From the NCBI RefSeq assembly GCF_020531985.1, contig NZ_JAJAVQ010000001.1, positions 124,001 to 188,000 on the forward strand: a DNA stretch of 64,000 nt, given 5' to 3'. Shown piece after piece: positions 32,252 through 40,924 of this stretch. The first letter of the stretch is position 1, and each line of letters starts with the position of its first letter. Origin of the DNA: Rheinheimera aquimaris. GTDB taxonomy: Bacteria; Pseudomonadota; Gammaproteobacteria; Enterobacterales; Alteromonadaceae. The position numbers were made by a program, and so were the translations under genes. The notes below the pieces were generated by a model. The model ran no database searches. It was not told where the DNA came from and was given only the letters and a program-made list of their open reading frames with translations.

Positions 32252-32342
32252 GGAGGGATGGCAGAGCGGTTTAATGCACCGGTCTTGAAAACCGGCGTGG
32301 GTTAATAGCCCACCGAGAGTTCGAATCTCTCTCCCTCCGCCA
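32252..32342 (+). tRNA. tRNA-Ser (anticodon UGA), copy 2
   Basis: A 91-nt gene identical base for base to the copy at 31975, including the encoded CCA. The flanking sequences are unrelated, and it has its own strong promoter. Confidence 0.96.
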
Positions 32343-32550
32343 CTTACATCTCAAAAATTCCAACATCAAAGTCTTACATTTAACGCCTTTCTTTAATTCA
32401 ATAGTTTAAAATTTTTAACCTTTCTGGCACACTTAACCTCAACCGGTCAAAACTAATAGTATTGGCATAATTTGTTTAGCAAATAGGGCTGTGCTCGGCT
32501 AAGCTAAACGACAATAATAATTCTAATATCCAGTGAAACGGAGAGGCAAA

Positions 32551-33195
32551 TTGATTAACGTCTTGTTAGTTGATGATCACGAGCTTGTACGTACTGGGAT
32601 CAGTCGCATACTAATGGATGAGCGCGGTATCAAGGTGATAGGCGAAGCTGGCTCCGGCGAAGAAGCTTTACAGTTTTGCCGTCAACATGAACCTGATGTG
32701 GTGTTGATGGACATGAATATGCCTGGTATGGGCGGTATGACAGCGACTAAACGTATTCTGCATTATTGCCCGGATATTAAGATCCTCGCGCTGTCTGTAT
32801 CGTGTGAAGAGCCGGTTCCTACTAAAGTCATGCAACTGGGTGCGGCTGGTTTTATCTCGAAAAACTCTCCACCGCGCGAGATGGTATCCGCTATTCGTAA
32901 AGTTTACAGCGGTGTCAGACATATTTCCGATGAAGTCGCGCAGAAAATGGCATTGAGTAAAGTGAATAATCATAGCCAGAACCCGTTTGACGATTTATCT
33001 GATCGTGAATTGCAAATCATGATGATGATTACGCAGGGCCAAAAGGTAAATGATATTGCTGAACAGCTGAATGTCAGTGCTAAAACAGTAAACTCCTATC
33101 GTTATCGCATGTTCGAAAAGCTGGCTATCAGTGGTGATGTTGAGTTAACGCACCTTGCATTGCGTCACGGCATGATAGATATCGCTAAAGCCTGA
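32551..33195 (+). CDS. uvrY: Response regulator UvrY/GacA
   Basis: A 214-residue two-component response regulator of the BarA/UvrY (GacS/GacA) system, which activates small RNAs that sequester CsrA. I use the TTG start at 32551 ([15 protein letters not shown]) because GGAGAGG lies just upstream and E. coli UvrY begins there; GTG 32533 would add six residues. The phospho-acceptor Asp is in [10 protein letters not shown] (about residue 54), and the LuxR-type helix-turn-helix is at the C-terminus ([28 protein letters not shown] region). It overlaps uvrC by one base. Confidence 0.95.
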   Translation: MINVLLVDDHELVRTGISRILMDERGIKVIGEAGSGEEALQFCRQHEPDVVLMDMNMPGMGGMTATKRILHYCPDIKILALSVSCEEPVPTKVMQLGAAGFISKNSPPREMVSAIRKVYSGVRHISDEVAQKMALSKVNNHSQNPFDDLSDRELQIMMMITQGQKVNDIAEQLNVSAKTVNSYRYRMFEKLAISGDVELTHLALRHGMIDIAKA

Positions 33196-35012
33196 TGTTT
33201 GATGCTAAAACTTTTCTGAAATCTGTGCCAAAGCAGCCCGGCGTTTATCGTATGTTAAATGCTGCGCAGCAGGTAATTTATGTTGGTAAAGCAAAGGATC
33301 TTAAAGCACGATTAAGCAGTTATTTTCGCAGTAAAGTAGATAGCGCTAAAACGCGTTCGCTGGTTAGTCAGATTGCACAGGTTGAGTACACTCTGACACA
33401 TAGCGAAACAGAAGCGTTGATCCTTGAAAATAACCTGATAAAGCAGTTTTTACCGCGCTATAACGTGCTGCTTAGAGATGACAAATCTTACCCGTACATT
33501 TTTCTCAGCGCACATAAACACCCGCGTATCAGTTCTCACCGTGGCCCCCGTAAAGCGCCAGGCCAGTATTTTGGGCCTTACCCCAATGCCGGAGCAGTCT
33601 GGCAGAGTTTAAAAACGCTACAAAAAATTTTCCCCATCAGACAGTGTGAAGATGGTTTTTACCGCGCCAGAACCCGGCCTTGTTTGCAGTATCAGCTGAA
33701 GCTTTGCTCAGCGCCTTGCGTTGGCAAAATCTCAGACGATGAATATATGCATCATGTCAAACTGGCTAGTTTGTTTTTACAGGGCAAAGATCAGCAAGTC
33801 ATTGAAGATCTGGTGCAGAACATGAATGCTGCCAGTGAGCAAATGCAGTTTGAACAGGCTGCAGTGTTGCGCGATAAAATCATTGCCCTTAGAAAAGTGC
33901 AGGAACAGCAAAGCGTCAGTGGTTCGCATGATGAAATGGATGTGATTGGCTTTGTTTACTCACATGGTATTGCTGCAGTTCATGTGTTATTTATCCGTGA
34001 ACAGAAAGTGCTTGGCAGCAAAGCCTATTTCCCGAAAGTACCCGCTGATACTGAAGAGAATGAGATCTTAAGCGCATTCCTGCTGCAGTTTTATCTGGAT
34101 GGTTATGGCTCTCAGCAATTGCCGCGCGAAATAGTGTTGGCGCAGCCTTTGGCTGAAGCTGAACCTGTTGCTGCTGCAATAAGTGAAATTGCCGGGCGCA
34201 AGGTTCGGATCACTTATGCCCAGCGCGGTGAAAAAGCGCAATATCTTAGCCTGGCAGAGAAAAATGCCCGGTTGGCTTGTGAGAACAAGCAATCGCTTGC
34301 TCAGAAAATGGCTATCCGCTATGCACAGTTACAACAAGTGCTGCAGCTGCCTGACGCTATAAATAGAATGGAGTGTTTTGATATCAGCCACACTATGGGG
34401 CAGGCAACAATCGCTTCTTGTGTGGTGTTTGACGGGCAGGGGCCGCATAAAGCCGAGTACCGCCGTTACAATGTCACAGGGATCACCGCCGGTGATGATT
34501 ACGCTGCTATGCAGTTTGCGTTAAACAAGCGCTATGGCAAGCTGCAAGATGAAAGCAAAATACCTGACATTGTTTTTGTCGACGGTGGTCAAGGGCAGCT
34601 TAATATCGCAATAGAGCAATTTCTGCACTGGCCTCATAGCAAAAAACCGCTGCTTGTCGGTGTGGCAAAAGGTGTAAGCCGCAAACCAGGATTAGAAACA
34701 CTGATACTTGCTCACAACGGGCGCAGCATCAATCTACCCGAAGATGCGCCGGCTTTGCATCTGATCCAGCAGATCCGCGACGAAGCGCACCGCTTTGCGA
34801 TTACCGGACACCGCAATAAGCGTGGTAAGGCACTGATAAAGAGCCCATTAGAACAGGTCAAAGGTATTGGTGAGAAACGCCGGCAAGCTCTGCTGCAGTA
34901 CCTTGGGGGCCTTCAGGGTGTGATGCGGGCCTCTGTTACAGAGTTAGCCTCAGTACCCGGAATATCAAAGGCTCAAGCGGAAAAGATTTACCAAGCCTGT
35001 CATAACAAGTAG
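33195..35012 (+). CDS. uvrC: Excinuclease ABC subunit C
   Basis: A 605-residue nucleotide-excision-repair endonuclease that makes both incisions around a lesion. The GIY-YIG domain is N-terminal ([26 protein letters not shown], split motif GVY...YVG). A UVR motif contacting UvrB lies at about 200-235. The RNase H-like domain has DISHTMG and VDGGQGQL, and tandem helix-hairpin-helix motifs are at the end ([23 protein letters not shown]). The uvrY-uvrC-pgsA order is the same as in E. coli. Confidence 0.97.
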   Translation: MFDAKTFLKSVPKQPGVYRMLNAAQQVIYVGKAKDLKARLSSYFRSKVDSAKTRSLVSQIAQVEYTLTHSETEALILENNLIKQFLPRYNVLLRDDKSYPYIFLSAHKHPRISSHRGPRKAPGQYFGPYPNAGAVWQSLKTLQKIFPIRQCEDGFYRARTRPCLQYQLKLCSAPCVGKISDDEYMHHVKLASLFLQGKDQQVIEDLVQNMNAASEQMQFEQAAVLRDKIIALRKVQEQQSVSGSHDEMDVIGFVYSHGIAAVHVLFIREQKVLGSKAYFPKVPADTEENEILSAFLLQFYLDGYGSQQLPREIVLAQPLAEAEPVAAAISEIAGRKVRITYAQRGEKAQYLSLAEKNARLACENKQSLAQKMAIRYAQLQQVLQLPDAINRMECFDISHTMGQATIASCVVFDGQGPHKAEYRRYNVTGITAGDDYAAMQFALNKRYGKLQDESKIPDIVFVDGGQGQLNIAIEQFLHWPHSKKPLLVGVAKGVSRKPGLETLILAHNGRSINLPEDAPALHLIQQIRDEAHRFAITGHRNKRGKALIKSPLEQVKGIGEKRRQALLQYLGGLQGVMRASVTELASVPGISKAQAEKIYQACHNK

Positions 35013-35045
35013 CATAGTGCTATAGATGCTGTAGAGAATTCGCCG

Positions 35046-35600
35046 ATGTGGAATATTCCTAATCTGTTAACGTTGTTTCGCCTGTTTCTTATCCCTGTCT
35101 TTATACTGTGTTTTTATTCCGGTATTGAAAACGCTCGCTTTTGGGCCGCATTTGTATTTTGGCTTGCGGCCATTACTGATGCCTTAGATGGCTATCTGGC
35201 CAGAAAACTACAGCAGTCTACTCCGTTTGGTGCTTTTTTAGATCCGGTAGCAGACAAGGTAATGGTGGCTGTCGCTCTGGTGTTGATTGCAGTTGATAGT
35301 TTATCGCTGTGGGTAACGGTTCCTGCCATTATTATGATCAGCCGTGAAATAGTGATTTCTGCGCTTAGGGAATGGATGGCTGAACTGGGTAAAAGAGCAA
35401 ATGTTGCAGTGTCAAACCTGGGCAAGTATAAAACGATTGCGCAGATGCTGGCGTTAATTGGATTAATCTGGCGACCGGAGCATTGGCTGGTTAGCTGGTT
35501 TAGCCCGGTAGGTATGCTGTTATTGTACATTGCTACGGTGCTAACTATTTGGTCTATGTACGATTATTTGCGGGCAGCCTGGCGCGATCTGGTGTATTAA
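35046..35600 (+). CDS. pgsA: CDP-diacylglycerol--glycerol-3-phosphate 3-phosphatidyltransferase
   Basis: A 184-residue inner-membrane enzyme making phosphatidylglycerol phosphate. The complete CDP-alcohol phosphotransferase signature is present: Asp45-x2-Asp48-Gly-x2-Ala52-Arg53-x8-Gly62-x3-Asp66-x3-Asp70. About five to six membrane helices are seen. It is 33 bp downstream of uvrC and upstream of the tRNA cluster, as in E. coli pgsA-glyW-cysT-leuZ. Confidence 0.96.
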   Translation: MWNIPNLLTLFRLFLIPVFILCFYSGIENARFWAAFVFWLAAITDALDGYLARKLQQSTPFGAFLDPVADKVMVAVALVLIAVDSLSLWVTVPAIIMISREIVISALREWMAELGKRANVAVSNLGKYKTIAQMLALIGLIWRPEHWLVSWFSPVGMLLLYIATVLTIWSMYDYLRAAWRDLVY

Positions 35601-35673
35601 TCACTGTTTTTGCTGATTATTAACGCAACTCAGTTAAAATTTAATCAGTCAGTCATAAAAGCAAAATTTATTA

Positions 35674-35701
35674 TTGACTGGCCGGATTAAAACAGTAGAA
35701 T
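35674..35701 (+). promoter_or_regulatory. Promoter of the Gly-Cys-Leu-Gly tRNA cluster
   Basis: TTGACT (35674-35679) and TAGAAT (35696-35701) are separated by 16 bp, about 33 bases upstream of the first mature tRNA. Confidence 0.65.
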
Positions 35702-35734
35702 GCGTCTCGTGTTAAGGCACATGGCCACAAGCAC

Positions 35735-35810
35735 GCGAGTATAGCTCAGCTGGTAGAGCGCGACCTTGCCAAGGTCGAGGTCACGAGTTCGAACCTCGTT
35801 ACTCGCTCCA
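35735..35810 (+). tRNA. tRNA-Gly (anticodon GCC), copy 1
   Basis: A 76-nt gene with acceptor stem GCGAGTA/TACTCGC, anticodon loop TTGCCAA (GCC), T-loop GTTCGAACC and encoded CCA. It is the first member of a four-tRNA transcript. Confidence 0.96.
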
Positions 35811-35840
35811 ACTCTTTCAAAGAGTGAAAATTGTTTGATT

Positions 35841-35914
35841 GGCGGGTTGGCAGAGTGGCCATGCAGCGGATTGCAAATCCGTCCACCTCGGTTCGACTCC
35901 GGGACCCGCCTCCA
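35841..35914 (+). tRNA. tRNA-Cys (anticodon GCA)
   Basis: A 74-nt gene with acceptor stem GGCGGGT/ACCCGCC, anticodon loop ATTGCAAAT (GCA), T-loop GTTCGACTC and encoded CCA. It matches E. coli cysT in position. Confidence 0.96.
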
Positions 35915-35943
35915 TCACACAATGTTACAAACTAAAGTTGTCT

Positions 35944-36030
35944 GCCCGGGTGGTGAAATCGGTAGACACAAGGGATTTAAAATCCCTCGGGGGAAACCCC
36001 GTGCCGGTTCAAGTCCGGCCCCGGGCACCA
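35944..36030 (+). tRNA. tRNA-Leu (anticodon UAA)
   Basis: An 87-nt class II tRNA with acceptor stem GCCCGGG/CCCGGGC, anticodon loop TTTAAAA (TAA), a long variable arm and encoded CCA. It matches leuZ in position. Confidence 0.96.
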
Positions 36031-36047
36031 TTTAGTACCAGAATTTC

Positions 36048-36123
36048 GCGAGTATAGCTCAGCTGGTAGAGCGCGACCTTGCCAAGGTCGAGGTCACGAG
36101 TTCGAACCTCGTTACTCGCTCCA
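36048..36123 (+). tRNA. tRNA-Gly (anticodon GCC), copy 2
   Basis: A 76-nt gene identical to the tRNA-Gly at 35735. It closes the cluster just before a terminator, an extra copy compared with the E. coli glyW-cysT-leuZ arrangement. Confidence 0.96.
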
Positions 36124-36130
36124 AATAAAC

Positions 36131-36160
36131 AAAAACGCAGCTTAACGCTGCGTTTTTTGT
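36131..36160. terminator. Bidirectional terminator
   Basis: ACGCAGC and GCTGCGT pair around TTAAC (36134-36152), with AAAAA before and TTTTTTGTTTTT after. It ends the tRNA operon and the convergent SLC13 gene. Confidence 0.88.
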
Positions 36161-36178
36161 TTTTCAGCAGATGTAATT

Positions 36179-37621
36179 TCAGAAACTGAAAATTGCACGA
36201 GCCAGTACTATAACAAAAGTACTTATCAGCACTACGCCTGCGATGTTCAGTGCTAAGCCAGCCTTTACCATATCGCTTATTTTAAGTTTGCCTGACGCAA
36301 ATATGATCGCATTTGGTGGCGTCGCCACCGGCATCATAAAGGCAAAACTTGCCGCAACAGCAGCGGGTATCACGAGCATTGCCGCTGAAGTATCAAGGGA
36401 TACCGCTACAGGCCCCAGCAAAGGCAGAAAGGCTGCTGCAGTGGCCGTATTGCTGGTAACTTCTGTCAGAAATATAATGACTGACGTTACCAGCACGATG
36501 AGCACTAGCAGGTTAACATTGCCAAGCGAACCGATTTGGCTGGCAATGTAAGCAGATAAGCCAGAATTATCAATTTGGGCTGCCAGCGTCAGACCGCCGC
36601 CAAACAATATTAATACACCCCAGGGCAGGTTTTGGCAGTCCTGCCATTGCAAAATGCGGGTGCCTTCACGAAAAGACACCGGCGTAATAAATAGCAGGCA
36701 AGCTGCGGCTATTGCTATAAGCGTATCGTCGAGTTTAATGCCGCTAATATCGCTTAGTGCACTACGAAATATCCAGCAGAAGGCTGCTGACGAAAAAATC
36801 AGTAACACCAGCTTTTCAGCCCGATGCATGCTGCCAAGTTCTTGTAACCGTTGACGATATAGAGCTCTGCTGTCAACTGTAGTACTGGCTGGCAATTTAA
36901 AATGTATTTGTGTCAGCCAAACCCAGCAAACGATTAGCATGCTAACAGATAACGGCAGACCAAATAGCATCCAGTCGCTGAAGCTCAGTTGCAACTGGTA
37001 GCTTCTTTCGAGATAGGCCGCCAGCAGTGCATTCGGCGGTGTACCAATCAATGTCGCAACACCGCCTATGCTGGCAGCATAAGCAATAGATAATAGGACG
37101 GCTTTAGCAAAGTTATCATCGTTGCTGTCATGCTCTTGTTGCATCGCAATGACTGAAAGGCCTATAGGCAGCATCATTACGGCTGTGGCGGTATTCGACA
37201 TCCACATTGATAAGAATGCCGTTACCAGCATAAGCCCGGCAATTTGCTGGCTTGGCTTGGTACCGACCAATAGCATAGTCAGTAAGGCAATACGTTTATG
37301 TAAATTCCAGCGCTCCATAGCGATAGACAACATAAAGCCACCGAGAAACAGGAAAATAAGTGGATGGGCGTAAGGGGCTGTAACGTTGCCGATGCTATCG
37401 AGTGCTGACAGTGGCACCATAACAATAGGTAGCAGGGCAGTAACAGGTATCGGCACAGGCTCGGTGATCCACCACCAGGCCATCCAGGTTGTTAATCCAG
37501 TGACAACCCAGGCATTTGGGCTCATGCCGGCAAAAAATGGCTCGAAAACCAACGTAATTAAAAACAGCGCTGGCCCAGCTAACAAGTTGGCATAAAAAGG
37601 TATTTTAATGTTGCCTGGCAT
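36179..37621 (-). CDS. SLC13/DASS family sodium:dicarboxylate symporter
   Basis: A 480-residue inner-membrane transporter of the divalent anion:Na+ symporter family, which typically imports succinate, malate or citrate. Both SNT signature motifs are visible: MSNTATAVMMLPIG in the first half and TSNTATAAAFLPLLGP in the second, together with GGVATLIGTPPNALLA and the matching PVATPPNAIIFASG in the inverted repeats. About 11-12 hydrophobic segments are seen. It is 29 bp downstream of rluF on the same strand. The exact substrate is not determinable. Confidence 0.92.
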   Translation of the reverse strand: MPGNIKIPFYANLLAGPALFLITLVFEPFFAGMSPNAWVVTGLTTWMAWWWITEPVPIPVTALLPIVMVPLSALDSIGNVTAPYAHPLIFLFLGGFMLSIAMERWNLHKRIALLTMLLVGTKPSQQIAGLMLVTAFLSMWMSNTATAVMMLPIGLSVIAMQQEHDSNDDNFAKAVLLSIAYAASIGGVATLIGTPPNALLAAYLERSYQLQLSFSDWMLFGLPLSVSMLIVCWVWLTQIHFKLPASTTVDSRALYRQRLQELGSMHRAEKLVLLIFSSAAFCWIFRSALSDISGIKLDDTLIAIAAACLLFITPVSFREGTRILQWQDCQNLPWGVLILFGGGLTLAAQIDNSGLSAYIASQIGSLGNVNLLVLIVLVTSVIIFLTEVTSNTATAAAFLPLLGPVAVSLDTSAAMLVIPAAVAASFAFMMPVATPPNAIIFASGKLKISDMVKAGLALNIAGVVLISTFVIVLARAIFSF

Positions 37622-37650
37622 ATCTCACCTTACACTTCGACAAAATAGCC

Positions 37651-38409
37651 TTAGTCTTCAAAACTATTGACTGTACAGGCTGAGTCTACTGTTTTGCTGG
37701 AGTTAAGTAATTGCTGCTCCAGCATTTTGATTTCAATATCCTCAAGCAAACGCCATTGCCCAGGCTTTAAACCTGCTAAGCGTATATGCATGATGCGGGT
37801 ACGCTTAAGTGTTACTACATCGTATCCCAGATATTCACACATCCGGCGAATTTGCCGGTTGAGTCCCTGTGTAAGGATAATTGAAAAGCTCTGTTTTGAA
37901 CGCTGCTGAACAGTACAGGGCAGTGTTACGGTGTCCAGTATCGGCACGCCGCGGCTCATTTGCTGAATAAAACGCTCGGTAATTGGCTTGTTTACAGTAA
38001 CGATATATTCTTTCTCGTGCGCATTGCCTGCGCGCAGAATTTTGTTAACGATATCACCGTCGTTGGTCAGAAATATCAATCCTTCGGACGGTTTATCCAG
38101 CCTGCCAATTGGAAAAATACGCTCAGGGTAGCGCACCGCATCGACTATATTGCCCTGAATGTGACGTTCAGTGGTACAGGTAATGCCAACCGGCTTATGG
38201 TAGGCAAGGTAGACGCGTTTCGGTTTGTCTTTGAGCGGCTTACCATCAATCAGTACCTGGTCTTGTTCTGAAACTTTAGTGCCGACTGCTGCAATAACAC
38301 CGTTTATAGTGACATTACCGTTTTCAATTAAACGATCTGCTTCACGGCGCGAACAAAAACCAGTGTCGCTGATAAATTTGTTTAAACGATATAAGGTGTT
38401 ATCTGACAT
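37651..38409 (-). CDS. rluF: 23S rRNA pseudouridine synthase RluF
   Basis: A 252-residue RsuA-family pseudouridine synthase; in E. coli RluF modifies U2604 (and U2605) of 23S rRNA and tRNA-Tyr U35. An N-terminal S4 RNA-binding domain (LNKFISDTGFCSRREADRLI region) is followed by the catalytic GRLDKPSEGLIFLTNDGD, with the catalytic Asp in RLDKPSEG, and the KTRIMHIRLAGLKPGQWR end typical of the family. The ATG at 38409 is preferred over the TTG at 38427. The assignment to RluF over RluB/E rests on overall resemblance. Confidence 0.88.
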   Translation of the reverse strand: MSDNTLYRLNKFISDTGFCSRREADRLIENGNVTINGVIAAVGTKVSEQDQVLIDGKPLKDKPKRVYLAYHKPVGITCTTERHIQGNIVDAVRYPERIFPIGRLDKPSEGLIFLTNDGDIVNKILRAGNAHEKEYIVTVNKPITERFIQQMSRGVPILDTVTLPCTVQQRSKQSFSIILTQGLNRQIRRMCEYLGYDVVTLKRTRIMHIRLAGLKPGQWRLLEDIEIKMLEQQLLNSSKTVDSACTVNSFED

Positions 38410-38488
38410 AAAACAAACAATTTCCAAGCGGATTTATAAAGTGCCGATAGTGTAGGGTGATCTATAGTTTTACGCTACTGCCGATAGT

Positions 38489-38515
38489 AAAAAGGCTTAG
38501 CATTGCTAAGCCTTT
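38489..38515 (-). terminator. Terminator of the tubulin-like gene
   Basis: AAAGGCTTAGC and GCTAAGCCTTT pair around ATT. On the minus strand a TTTTT run follows. It lies 20 bp past the stop of the tubulin-like gene, so that gene is a separate unit from rluF. Confidence 0.85.
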
Positions 38516-38534
38516 CTCTCGCAAGACAGCAGCG

Positions 38535-40703
38535 TTACTCTGGTACAGGCGCTTTTCGCTGGCTTTGTGGATTAAGCGAAATAACTTTAGTTTTGCTGAT
38601 TTTATGCCGGTAAATTTCCCGCAGGTATTTAATGGCCTTTTTCACGCTGTCACGGCTTAAACGTATATCATTAATTGAAACAAACTTATCCTTATTATGG
38701 ATAAGCTCACGATACTTTTTCTCATACATAGGTTTGATAGCGTACCAATTGGTATCAAGAATTTTTGCCGGATTTTCATATTCATGCAGCATGGTATCCA
38801 GTGCGGCTTCGTCAAATTCGTCTGAGCGGATAAAGGTTAACATTGCCTGGTCCAATTGCTCATCAAATCGATAATTGTCCTTAGCAAAACAGCGTTTAAT
38901 AAAGGCAACGATCAGGGTTAGAAAATCATCACTCAAACAAGGGCTTTTCACAATCAGGGTTGTTAACGAAATATTTGCCGAAGCACCTATTACCAGCGCA
39001 TAGCGTTTTAATGTGGTATTAGGGAACAGAGAGTTAAGATGTGATTTTAATCGGTTTAAATCCATATATGACAATTTATAATCTTTTGGCAGCGATACAA
39101 TTGATACAACAGACGAGCAGTTTTTAAAGAAATGCAGATCTTTAAGCTCCGCGGCGTTATAACCGTTCTTAACATAACTGGCTAATGTTTCGCGGTAGCG
39201 GCCAGATTCAATTGGCAATAAACTAATGCCCTCAATAGCTTGTGTAACTTTGTTAAAGTGCGGCAAATCTATTGAGCGGAAGAACAAGTCGTCTATGTTC
39301 AGACCGCTACTGGCCTTTTTATCCGTACTGCCGTTATCAGGCGGAATGACTGACTCAGCATAAGCCACTGCAACCGGCCCCGCCAGACTCATGAATAAAT
39401 CGTTTGCATCGAGCCGTATCGTCTCGCCGATATCAATACCTGCCCGGCGGAAATAGTTCTCGTCATAGTCTGTGGTTACTGCCTGAGCAGTCAAAATGTT
39501 AAAGATTTGTTGTGATATATACTGGTTGGCGTATTTTTCCATCGCATTGACATCGATATGCTGAATGCCACCGTCATCTGTCTCTTCGGCATAGCGCATA
39601 ATGTCATTAGATATCAGCATCATCGCATTCCACGGCCGTATGCGATGCATTACACTGGACTCGCTACTGTCTTCGTTGTCGAAGTTGTATGAGAAATCCC
39701 ATTCTTCTGCCAGATACTTACATAGCAGGCGGCCGGCATTAATATGCAGCGCCTCCGACATCTCTACGCCATGGTCAGAAATATTAGGCAGAATACAAAT
39801 ACCACTGGTGAAAATAGGCTCGAATACGAAAGAGTGGCCCCGGTTTTCCTCGTCTTCGGCCAACATACGGGTATCAAATGTTTTACTCATATAGGCATAT
39901 TGCTGCGCCAGGCCAAACTCAGAGGCCATACCTGAGCCTGTACCACCACCGGCACTGAAGATATAAAAGTACAATCTGGACTGATTGGCTTTGATACCGC
40001 AGGAGTCGATTAAGTAAGAGTGAATGAACTTCCAGTCTGCATTGGCAAAACGCTGGGTGTCTTTATTCAGGATAATTTTTGCCAGATACTGCCCTAAGAT
40101 AGGTGCGTTGCCCGCACCTCCAGCATGTACTTCAGATAAGTCCATTATTTTCATCTTGGTGTAGTCATGCAGGAAGCCGCTTTTTTCTCCTTTGTGGGAA
40201 AAACGGATCCGGCCTTCAATGTCTTTGTCTAAATCTCCCAGCATGACAAGGGGTTCAATCAAAAACACCGGTTTAATCGACTGGGAGTTTTCCAGATGCA
40301 GGCTGCGCTTTATCCAACGCATAGGGCGGTATTCCTGCTCCCGGTTTTGCTTTTCTTCGTTATTAAACTCACTCAGATAAAAATTACGGGCGTTATATAC
40401 CAGTGATGCAACGTCAAGCGCGATATTTGAGCCGCAGCGACCAAGGCCTATCAAGCAAACCGAGGGGAAGTGCTGTTGTTTACGGCTCTGGATCTCATTG
40501 TCAGGGTTTGATACCGGAAACACGTTGGCCCGCAGTGCATCAAGATTAGTTAAAATTTTATTCAGATCACGCTCGGTAAAATACATATAGCGATCACTGG
40601 CAAAGGAGGGTGATGGAAGCGGTGCGGCAGGCTTTTTTATCACCGGCTTCACGGTAACCATATCATCTTGCGTAGACGTTTCTGTTTTTATTTTATTGTT
40701 CAT
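38535..40703 (-). CDS. Tubulin/FtsZ-superfamily GTPase-like protein
   Basis: A 722-residue protein. The signature T4 glycine box of tubulins is intact: SAGGGTGSGMASEFG, Gly-rich core at residues 252-258. Upstream is a nucleotide-binding strand-loop CLIGLGRCGSNIALD (85-93 core), equivalent to the first glycine loop of FtsZ, and EVHAGGAGNAPILG (191-204), resembling the T3 loop. The first 75 residues are a basic, Pro-rich unstructured leader; the C-terminal 300 residues have no family I can name. GGAAG precedes the ATG. No membrane helix is seen. It resembles the poorly characterised bacterial 'tubulin-like' families (Pfam Tubulin_2 / FtsZl type) and is clearly not the division FtsZ. Function is unknown; a cytoskeletal or membrane-remodelling role is inference. 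Confidence 0.8.
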   Translation of the reverse strand: MNNKIKTETSTQDDMVTVKPVIKKPAAPLPSPSFASDRYMYFTERDLNKILTNLDALRANVFPVSNPDNEIQSRKQQHFPSVCLIGLGRCGSNIALDVASLVYNARNFYLSEFNNEEKQNREQEYRPMRWIKRSLHLENSQSIKPVFLIEPLVMLGDLDKDIEGRIRFSHKGEKSGFLHDYTKMKIMDLSEVHAGGAGNAPILGQYLAKIILNKDTQRFANADWKFIHSYLIDSCGIKANQSRLYFYIFSAGGGTGSGMASEFGLAQQYAYMSKTFDTRMLAEDEENRGHSFVFEPIFTSGICILPNISDHGVEMSEALHINAGRLLCKYLAEEWDFSYNFDNEDSSESSVMHRIRPWNAMMLISNDIMRYAEETDDGGIQHIDVNAMEKYANQYISQQIFNILTAQAVTTDYDENYFRRAGIDIGETIRLDANDLFMSLAGPVAVAYAESVIPPDNGSTDKKASSGLNIDDLFFRSIDLPHFNKVTQAIEGISLLPIESGRYRETLASYVKNGYNAAELKDLHFFKNCSSVVSIVSLPKDYKLSYMDLNRLKSHLNSLFPNTTLKRYALVIGASANISLTTLIVKSPCLSDDFLTLIVAFIKRCFAKDNYRFDEQLDQAMLTFIRSDEFDEAALDTMLHEYENPAKILDTNWYAIKPMYEKKYRELIHNKDKFVSINDIRLSRDSVKKAIKYLREIYRHKISKTKVISLNPQSQRKAPVPE

Positions 40704-40878
40704 ATCACTACTTCCAATCTCTGGCGAGGCAATAAGGCTAAGTAAATTAATACTACGGACAATATTAAAAGTAGTAGCAGATTAAAATTAAGCCAATGAA
40801 ATAACTAAATATAAAATGCGCTTTTTTAACGAGATTAAAGAGTGATTTATATAAGAAACAAGAGGTTGGTTTTTAGCG

Positions 40879-40907
40879 CCGGCATATTAACCAGGTTGAT
40901 ATGCCGG
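40879..40907 (-). terminator. Stem-loop after ETF-QO
   Basis: CCGGCATAT and ATATGCCGG form a 9-bp stem that can extend into TTAACC/GGTTG. It lies 18 bp past the ETF-QO stop. It has no T-run directly after it, so the terminator call is tentative. Confidence 0.5.
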
Positions 40908-40924
40908 ACAATCAATGCAGGACA

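Noticed and set aside
35766..36057. ORFs of 72-89 codons across the tRNA cluster
   Set aside because: They are translations of tRNA-Gly, -Cys and -Leu genes; the RNA structures explain the sequence fully.
38535..40703. Calling the tubulin-like gene ftsZ
   Set aside because: It is 722 residues long, not beside ftsA/ftsQ, and only the nucleotide loops resemble FtsZ; a true division FtsZ should be elsewhere in the genome.
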